Shown here: positions 5,232 to 10,843 of the stretch, piece after piece
How the letters are laid out: each line of letters starts with the position of its first letter
How positions within the stretch are numbered: position 1 is the stretch's first letter
DNA from: an uncultured Verrucomicrobiales bacterium
Lineage (GTDB): Bacteria > Verrucomicrobiota > Verrucomicrobiia > Verrucomicrobiales > DEV007
Length of the DNA stretch: 10,843 bases
NCBI GenBank assembly: GCA_937893785.1
Contig: CALCSP010000770.1
Coordinates: 1-10,843, forward strand
Direction of reading: 5' to 3'
Notes under the pieces: model-generated
The model's database searches: none
Told to the model about the DNA's origin: nothing
What the model saw: the letters and a program-made list of their open reading frames with translations, nothing else
Translations under genes and position numbers: made by a program

Positions 5232-8200
5232 GAATATTTCAGACATTCATTCCACACTGGATACGGTCAAGCGCCTGAAGCAGGTAGTGACTGAGGCTAT
5301 TGCCCGTGAAGAAGAAATCGAAAAGGATTACCGGATTGAATGTGCGCGGGCCAAGCGTGAACACGATGATAGGACTGCCGGCATTAAAGCCGATCACGAA
5401 ACCCAGCTAGCCTCTGCTAAATCTTCTCTACATCATTCCACTAAGCAAAAAGAGGCCAAGTATGAGCGTCGTCAGCAATGGATTGCAAATGCAGCAGCTA
5501 ATGCTCACAGACAGATAACGGAATCCGTTGAGGGGCAAAAAGGCAGTCGCATCTCTCAGGTTCAAGCACAGACTCTCAAAGCCAAACGACAATTCGAAGC
5601 CGACCTTGCCCGTTGCAGAACAAGCCTTGCCTCCCTTGAAGACAAATTGCTCGAATGCAAAAAACTCTACCGGAAACTCCATACTCTAGCGCTGGCATGT
5701 TTTAGGGGATTTCCCCTTCTCTATCTGAAGGTCAAAAATTCCGCCAAAAAGAAGAATACAGCAGATTTAACGAATGCCCTTACCACTGAGGAATTTGCCA
5801 CCTCCATTGAATATGAGGCGCCTTTTAAATTTGAAAAACTGCTCAGTATATTAAAGGAACAACTTTCGGATTTTTCCCAAAGGCCCATACCCAAACTCTT
5901 CAGATACATACCTCTTCATTTTTGGATTCCAATAGCCACGGCAATCACGCTCTCTATCGGCTATCTTTCAGAGTGGAACAGCCTGCAAACTCAAGTAACT
6001 GGAGGCATCTCACTGGGGCTTACATTACTTCTTGTAATTGCGCAGCGCTTAGCAGCCTCAACCGCGAGGCGAGCAGCCTCGGACATATGTGAAACCTTGA
6101 AAATGGCGGGCGCTGTATATTTCCAGTATTCAGAAACCTCACAACCATGGATGGATTCCCGGCGTGAACAACTTGAGCAGTGTCTTGATGATGAACTTCA
6201 GATGCTCAACAAGAATCTGGGTTCCGATATTAAGAACGCTGAGCAACTGGGACAGGAAAGCCCGAAAAAACTAACCGATCAAGAAGCTCGACTACAACAG
6301 AAAAACTCTACCATTCTGCAATCTGCTATGGATAGGCTCAAGACAGAGAACTCATCCACAGTAGCCAACATCCACGAGAGAGCCAAGGCACAACAAGCAC
6401 AGGCTGATGAGGATTTTCAGGCCAGTATCAACCAATCCGAAACCAAGCATAAGGAAGCATGGCAAAGCCTGGAAAAACAATGGCATGCAGAAATCCCTTC
6501 TATCCTAAAAATCATAGACGACGACAATGAAATCACTCGCCAAATATTTCCAGAATGGACTGAGGATGTGATAGCCAATTGGCAAGCTCCTGATCACTTT
6601 TCCCATGGCGCAGGATTTGGTCACCTGGATCTGGATCTAAAATCTCTCACTGGTGGACTTCCTAGTGACAGCAGGCTCAGCCTTCCTAGGGACACGCAGC
6701 TGAAGGCTCCACTTACGCTACGCTTTCCAGAAGCAGGATCCATCCTCTTTGAAACCGAGTCATCAGGGGACCCGGAAATCATCAATACCATTAATAATAT
6801 CCTCCTTCGTTTACTCTCGGTATCACCAGCCGGAAAACTCAACTTCAGTATCTTCGACCCGGTCGGACTAGGTCAGAATTTTGCAGGGATAACACACCTC
6901 GCCGACTATGAGGACAGCATCATCAATGAACGTATCTGGACTCAGCGCGAACAAATTGAGAACAGGATCTCCGAGCTCAATGCGCACATGGAAAAAGTCA
7001 TCCAGATGTATCTTCGCAACGAGTATGAGACCATCACCGAATACAACAAACAGGCCGGCAATATTGCCGAAAAATATCATTTTCTCGTGGTTGCAGACTT
7101 CCCCGGAAATTTTTCCGAGGCAGCAACCCGTGGCCTGCTAAGTATTGCAGCAAGCGGTGCGCGTTGCGGAATCTACACACTGATTCACTGGGATAAACGC
7201 CAACCTCTTCCTGAAGCCTTTGACGCTGACGATTTGCGTAAGACAAGCATCACAATTACCGCAAGCAAGGACCAACCCCTTAAATTCCCTGAGCAGATCA
7301 CGCCAGGTTCGACCCTGCACCTCTATGCCCCCCCTACTGATGAACTGGCTACGAAATTTGTGCATCAGGTTGGTCTGGCCAGTAGCGATTCCAGTCGGGT
7401 TGAGGTTCCCTTCTCCCAAATCATGCCGAAGGAAGCCGAACTGTGGAAAGGAAATACCACTGAAGAATTGCGTATTGCTATCGGACGTACCGGCGCAACC
7501 AAATTGCAGGAACTGGCTATTGGAAAAGGGACTCGCCAGCACGCTCTTTTTGCAGGCAAGACAGGATCCGGAAAATCTACACTGTTCCATGTAATGATCA
7601 CCAACCTCGCCCTTTCATGTAGCCCGGATGAGGTTGAGTTCTACCTGATTGACTTCAAAAAAGGGGTTGAATTCAAGTGTTATGGAAGCAAAAAACTGCC
7701 CCATGCCCGCGTCGTCGCCATCGAAAGCGACAGAGAATTCGGTCTTAGTGTTTTGCAACGGCTTGACGAGGAACTAAAGCGCAGAGGGGAACTCTTTCGC
7801 GATGAAGGGGTTCAAGACCTGTCTGCTTACCGAAATTCCGGAAAAAGAACGATGCCACGCACATTGCTCATCATTGACGAGTTTCAGGAGTTCTTTGTTG
7901 AGGATGACCGTATCGCACAAAATGCTTCTGTCCTTCTCGATCGTATCGTCCGTCAGGGACGTGCATTTGGCATTCATGTCTTATTAGGGTCACAAACCCT
8001 TGGCGGCGCCTATTCACTGGCGCGTGCAACTCTCGGGCAAATGGTCATCCGCGTTGCCCTTCAATGTAATGAAGCGGATGCCTACCTTATTATGGATGAG
8101 AGCAACCCTGCCCCTAGGCTGTTGACTCGTCCAGGAGAAGGAATTTACAACGATTCCGCCGGGGCAATCGGAGGCAACAGTCCATTCCAGACCGTATGGC

Positions 8201-9138
8201 TCCCCGAGCAAGAGCGCGATTCTCATCTTGACCGAGTGTCTGATCTAGCTGCCCGTCACACCTCCAAGTTCTCCCCTCCCATTGTCTTTGAAGGTAATGC
8301 CCCAGCAGATATCAGGGAAAACGTACTACTTACCGACCTGCTAATCACCGAACCAGAACCTCAACCGGATTCACCAAAGATCTGGCTGGGAGCGCCCAAC
8401 GCTATCAAGGGACCGACGGAAGCCATTTTCCACAGGCAAAGCGGCAACCACATGCTGATTGTAGGACAGCGAGATGATGCAATAGCGGCCTTGATGGCAT
8501 CTTCCCTCCTTGCCCTTTGTGGGCAGTTTACCAGGGAGAAAATAGATATTGTCGTTATTGATGCAAATCCCCCAGGCTCAACAGAACGTGATTTGATTGA
8601 GGGCATGCTAGAAAAACTTCCACACCCAATACGATCAGTTAAGGATCGGGACATTACCGAACTTATCGGGGAAGCATCGCAGCAACTGCAACTGCGCAGA
8701 GACGAGCAAGCAAGCGGCCATTATCCACCGATGTTTCTCCTGATTAATGGGCTGCAACGATTCAAAAAACTGCGCTATGACGATGACCTCGCTTACTCCT
8801 TCGATACTTCCTCGGAAAGCAGTAACCCTGCCCTCCAACTAAATGACATTATTTGCGAGGGAGCTGCACACGGAATTCATTTAATTGTCTCCATTGATTC
8901 CTACAATAACATCGGCCGCACGCTCAGCCGTAAGGCCCTTAGTGAATTTGAAATGCGCATCCTCTTCCAAATGAGCTCGAATGACTCTGCAGCCCTTGTA
9001 GACTCCTCTAAAGGAGCGACTCTGGGAATGCATCGCGCATTGTTCTATAACGAGCATGAAGGATATCTGGAAACGTTCCGTCCATACGCCCTGCCTGAAC
9101 AACAATGGCTCTCGGAAGCCTGTGAGAAAATCCGTTAA
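5224..9138 (+). CDS. FtsK/SpoIIIE-family, EccC-like membrane ATPase
   Basis: From the GTG at 5224 the product is 1304 aa. A coiled coil at about 5-150 is followed by a membrane hairpin (helices at about 232-249 and 260-276) and a second coiled coil at about 313-424. After these come three ATPase-like modules. The first, around 430-740, has FDPVGLGQNF near 544 but no P-loop. The second has Walker A GKTGSGKST at 778-786 (Lys784), Walker B TLLIIDEF with Asp885-Glu886, and VRQGRAFG with Arg913, a likely arginine finger. The third has GQRDDA near 1081 where the P-loop should be and LLINGLQ near 1172 where Walker B should be, so it is probably inactive. A chain of FtsK modules on a membrane segment, encoded with WXG-like proteins, resembles EccC/EssC of type VII secretion. 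The long coiled coils and lack of an FHA domain differ from these. GTG overlaps the upstream stop by 8 bases; a TTG at 5182 is less likely. Confidence 0.88.
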   Translation: MNKNISDIHSTLDTVKRLKQVVTEAIAREEEIEKDYRIECARAKREHDDRTAGIKADHETQLASAKSSLHHSTKQKEAKYERRQQWIANAAANAHRQITESVEGQKGSRISQVQAQTLKAKRQFEADLARCRTSLASLEDKLLECKKLYRKLHTLALACFRGFPLLYLKVKNSAKKKNTADLTNALTTEEFATSIEYEAPFKFEKLLSILKEQLSDFSQRPIPKLFRYIPLHFWIPIATAITLSIGYLSEWNSLQTQVTGGISLGLTLLLVIAQRLAASTARRAASDICETLKMAGAVYFQYSETSQPWMDSRREQLEQCLDDELQMLNKNLGSDIKNAEQLGQESPKKLTDQEARLQQKNSTILQSAMDRLKTENSSTVANIHERAKAQQAQADEDFQASINQSETKHKEAWQSLEKQWHAEIPSILKIIDDDNEITRQIFPEWTEDVIANWQAPDHFSHGAGFGHLDLDLKSLTGGLPSDSRLSLPRDTQLKAPLTLRFPEAGSILFETESSGDPEIINTINNILLRLLSVSPAGKLNFSIFDPVGLGQNFAGITHLADYEDSIINERIWTQREQIENRISELNAHMEKVIQMYLRNEYETITEYNKQAGNIAEKYHFLVVADFPGNFSEAATRGLLSIAASGARCGIYTLIHWDKRQPLPEAFDADDLRKTSITITASKDQPLKFPEQITPGSTLHLYAPPTDELATKFVHQVGLASSDSSRVEVPFSQIMPKEAELWKGNTTEELRIAIGRTGATKLQELAIGKGTRQHALFAGKTGSGKSTLFHVMITNLALSCSPDEVEFYLIDFKKGVEFKCYGSKKLPHARVVAIESDREFGLSVLQRLDEELKRRGELFRDEGVQDLSAYRNSGKRTMPRTLLIIDEFQEFFVEDDRIAQNASVLLDRIVRQGRAFGIHVLLGSQTLGGAYSLARATLGQMVIRVALQCNEADAYLIMDESNPAPRLLTRPGEGIYNDSAGAIGGNSPFQTVWLPEQERDSHLDRVSDLAARHTSKFSPPIVFEGNAPADIRENVLLTDLLITEPEPQPDSPKIWLGAPNAIKGPTEAIFHRQSGNHMLIVGQRDDAIAALMASSLLALCGQFTREKIDIVVIDANPPGSTERDLIEGMLEKLPHPIRSVKDRDITELIGEASQQLQLRRDEQASGHYPPMFLLINGLQRFKKLRYDDDLAYSFDTSSESSNPALQLNDIICEGAAHGIHLIVSIDSYNNIGRTLSRKALSEFEMRILFQMSSNDSAALVDSSKGATLGMHRALFYNEHEGYLETFRPYALPEQQWLSEACEKIR

Positions 9139-9161
9139 AAACAAGGGCTCCATCCTGTTTT
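9138..9161 (+). terminator. Weak terminator-like hairpin after the ATPase gene
   Basis: AAAACA and GG (9138-9146, with one bulged A) can pair with CC and TGTTTT (9154-9161) around a 7-base loop. The right arm itself ends in four T. The stem is AT-rich and probably weak, so read-through into htpG is likely. Confidence 0.25.
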
Positions 9162-9196
9162 CTTGAAAAAATGCATCACGGAATCGTGTCCATCTT

Positions 9197-9224
9197 TTGA
9201 CAATGCCCGAAGTGCAGATACAAT
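9197..9224 (+). promoter_or_regulatory. Near-consensus sigma-70 promoter of htpG
   Basis: TTGACA (9197-9202, 6 of 6) and TACAAT (9219-9224, 5 of 6) are 16 bases apart. Transcription would start near 9231, leaving about 4 bases before the htpG ATG at 9235, so the mRNA would be leaderless or nearly so. No CIRCE-type inverted repeat is seen between the genes, and the boxes do not look like a sigma-32 site, so housekeeping-factor control is suggested. Confidence 0.65.
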
Positions 9225-9234
9225 CCGCGCCGTC

Positions 9235-10843
9235 ATGAGTTCAGATTCAGAGCATAAACATGCATTTCAGGCCGAAGTCCAGCAACTGCTGGATATAGTT
9301 ATTAACTCTCTCTATACAGACAAGGAAATATTCGTTCGCGAACTTGTTTCCAACGCCGTAGATGCACTTGAAAAACTACGTCATCTGCAACTGACCGAGA
9401 AAACTGTCACTGATCCTGATCTGGATCTTGAAATCAATATCACCACTGATGATGAAGCCAACACCATCACGATTGCTGACTATGGAATAGGCATGACAAA
9501 GGATGAACTCATCGGCAACCTGGGGACAATTGCACATTCGGGATCAAAAGCATTTCTTAAAGAATTATCAAAGGGAGATCGCAAGGAAACCAACATCATC
9601 GGCCAGTTTGGCGTCGGTTTCTACAGTGCTTTTATGGTCAGTGACGAGGTTGCCGTTTATAGCCGGGCATGGAGCGAAGACTCTGAGCACCTTTGCTGGA
9701 CTAGTGACGGAAAGACCGGATACGACATTGAGACAAGCCCAGGACAGCATCGAGGCACAAAGATTGTCATAACGCTAAAGAAGGATCAGGAGGAGTTTTC
9801 CAAGGAACCTAGAATCAAGGCTATACTGGAAAACTATTCTAACTTTGTCCCCTTCCCGATTCTGCTAAATGGCGAAAGGGTGAACACGGTGGAGGCCCTA
9901 TGGATGAAACCAAAATCAGATATTTCCGATGAGCAATACCTAGAATTCTACAAATTTGCGGCGAAGGCTTTTGACGAACCAAGATATCGTATGCATTTCA
10001 GCGCCGACGCCCCGCTGATGATCAATTCACTCTTGTTTGTTCCCCAGGAAAACCCTGAGCGCCCAGGATTCGGTCAGGTTGATCCCGGCGTTTCGCTCTA
10101 CTGCAACAAGGTTCTGATTGACTCATCACCAAAGTCCCTCCTGCCTGACTGGTTACGGTTTCTGAAAGGTGTCATTGACAGTGAAGACCTCCCCTTGAAC
10201 ATCTCACGCGAAAGCATGCAGGACAGTGCTCTGGTGCAAAAGCTCAACAGACTAATAGCAAAGCGCTTCATCAAGTTTCTCGACCGGGAATCAAAGTCAG
10301 ACGAGGAAAAATTTGCGGGATTTTATGAACAATTCCGCAGTTTTCTTAAAGAAGGTGTCATTACCGACCTTGAAAACCGAGATGACTTACTAAAGTTACT
10401 CCGCTTTGAATCCTCAATGAATGAATCTGGCACAACTTCAACCCTTGAAGACTATGTCACACGCATGAAGGAGGATCAGGACAAAATTTTCTACCAAATT
10501 GCCCCTGACCGACAGACAATTGAAAGCGCCCCCTATCTTGAAGCCTTCAAGGCCAGAGATATCGAGGTCCTCTTCCTTTACGACCCCATTGACGAATACA
10601 TGGTCGGAGCCATTCCTTCCTACTCCGACAAACAACTGGTTTCCATTGCCCAATCTGGCATCGAACTTGATGAATTACCCGGTAATGAGCAGGACACGGA
10701 TGAAGATACAGCGTCTGCCCTCTGCCAATGGATGAAAGAAGCACTAGGTGACAGAGTCGCCGAGGTGAATGTCAGCAAGCGCCTTGTCGACAGTCCGGCT
10801 GCGGCACTCACTCCTGGCGGACAAATGAGCCCACAAATGAAAC
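9235..10843 (+). CDS. htpG: HtpG, Hsp90-family molecular chaperone (3' end missing)
   Basis: The frame opens at ATG 9235 and stays open for 536 codons to the right edge; full HtpG is usually about 610-640 aa, so most of the C-terminal dimerisation domain's end is missing. The N-terminal GHKL ATPase is complete: RELVSNAVDAL with Glu36 (catalytic) and Asn40 (Mg-ATP), ADYGIGM with Asp82 (adenine contact), GTIAHSGS as the lid, and GQFGVGFYSAFMV as the glycine-rich loop. GTKIVITLK closes the domain. The middle domain shows NFVPFPILLNG and LPLNISRES with Arg325, the likely gamma-phosphate contact. Small departures from E. coli are NAVDA for NASDA and DYGIGM for DNGIGM. HtpG is a cytosolic homodimer that remodels client proteins using ATP. 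It has its own promoter and lies 96 bases after the ATPase gene, so membership in that operon is doubtful. Confidence 0.96.
   Translation, partial: MSSDSEHKHAFQAEVQQLLDIVINSLYTDKEIFVRELVSNAVDALEKLRHLQLTEKTVTDPDLDLEINITTDDEANTITIADYGIGMTKDELIGNLGTIAHSGSKAFLKELSKGDRKETNIIGQFGVGFYSAFMVSDEVAVYSRAWSEDSEHLCWTSDGKTGYDIETSPGQHRGTKIVITLKKDQEEFSKEPRIKAILENYSNFVPFPILLNGERVNTVEALWMKPKSDISDEQYLEFYKFAAKAFDEPRYRMHFSADAPLMINSLLFVPQENPERPGFGQVDPGVSLYCNKVLIDSSPKSLLPDWLRFLKGVIDSEDLPLNISRESMQDSALVQKLNRLIAKRFIKFLDRESKSDEEKFAGFYEQFRSFLKEGVITDLENRDDLLKLLRFESSMNESGTTSTLEDYVTRMKEDQDKIFYQIAPDRQTIESAPYLEAFKARDIEVLFLYDPIDEYMVGAIPSYSDKQLVSIAQSGIELDELPGNEQDTDEDTASALCQWMKEALGDRVAEVNVSKRLVDSPAAALTPGGQMSPQMK

Noticed and set aside
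7138..7590. 150-codon minus-strand open frame inside the ATPase gene
   Set aside because: It lies wholly inside a strongly supported plus-strand coding region, with a Cys/Ser-rich composition typical of an antisense frame and no recognisable motif.
4204..10843. Reading the WXG/FtsK operon plus htpG as one defence or stress island
   Set aside because: htpG looks like an ordinary chaperone gene with its own strong promoter. There is no nuclease, methylase, toxin or mobile-element sign, and base composition does not visibly shift.
1..10843. tRNA, rRNA, CRISPR, insertion sequence, phage or attachment-site signals
   Set aside because: Scanning by eye found no spaced repeats, terminal inverted repeats, transposase or integrase motifs, or tRNA-like cloverleaf sequences. 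A tool-based search could still find a small RNA.

Overview
The window is ordinary bacterial chromosome: dense coding, short gaps, no rRNA, tRNA, CRISPR array or insertion sequence. The gene mix is a short-type phosphatidylserine decarboxylase, MtfA, YaaA, HtpG, and a WXG100-like/FtsK operon of a kind I associate from memory with the Planctomycetes-Verrucomicrobia group. Together with the near absence of Shine-Dalgarno sequences, this suggests a member of that group, most likely a Verrucomicrobiota. That assignment is an inference from gene content and is only moderately secure.

Left part, minus strand (1-2305): the 5' part of an amidinotransferase/dimethylargininase-like gene runs off the left edge. 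It overlaps, by an ATGA junction, the end of a GTG-started phosphatidylserine decarboxylase-family gene. After a 286-base AT-rich gap comes an MtfA (M90) zinc peptidase with an added N-terminal membrane helix. Middle (2431-4055): a class 3 lipase on the plus strand converges on yaaA on the minus strand. Their stop codons are 5 bases apart, inside a perfect 7-bp inverted repeat.

Right part, plus strand (4204-9138): a compact four-gene operon. It encodes a 90-aa WXG100-like protein, a 178-aa charged coiled-coil protein, a 70-aa WXG-like protein and a 1304-aa FtsK/SpoIIIE-family ATPase. Junctions are a 6-base gap, a 1-base TAATG overlap and an 8-base overlap. The ATPase has two cytosolic-type coiled coils around a two-helix membrane hairpin, then three ATPase-like modules of which only the middle one keeps Walker A and B. 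All three small proteins share a Trp-x-Asp/Asn pattern with an aromatic residue eight positions after the Trp. This looks like a stripped-down type VII (ESX)-like system: motor and WXG partners together, with no recognisable EccB/EccD/EccE, EssA/EssB/EsaA, mycosin or toxin genes in the window. It is the best candidate here for an incompletely described system.

The window ends in htpG (9235 to the right edge, 3' end missing). It is preceded by a near-consensus sigma-70 promoter so close to the ATG that its mRNA should be leaderless or nearly so.
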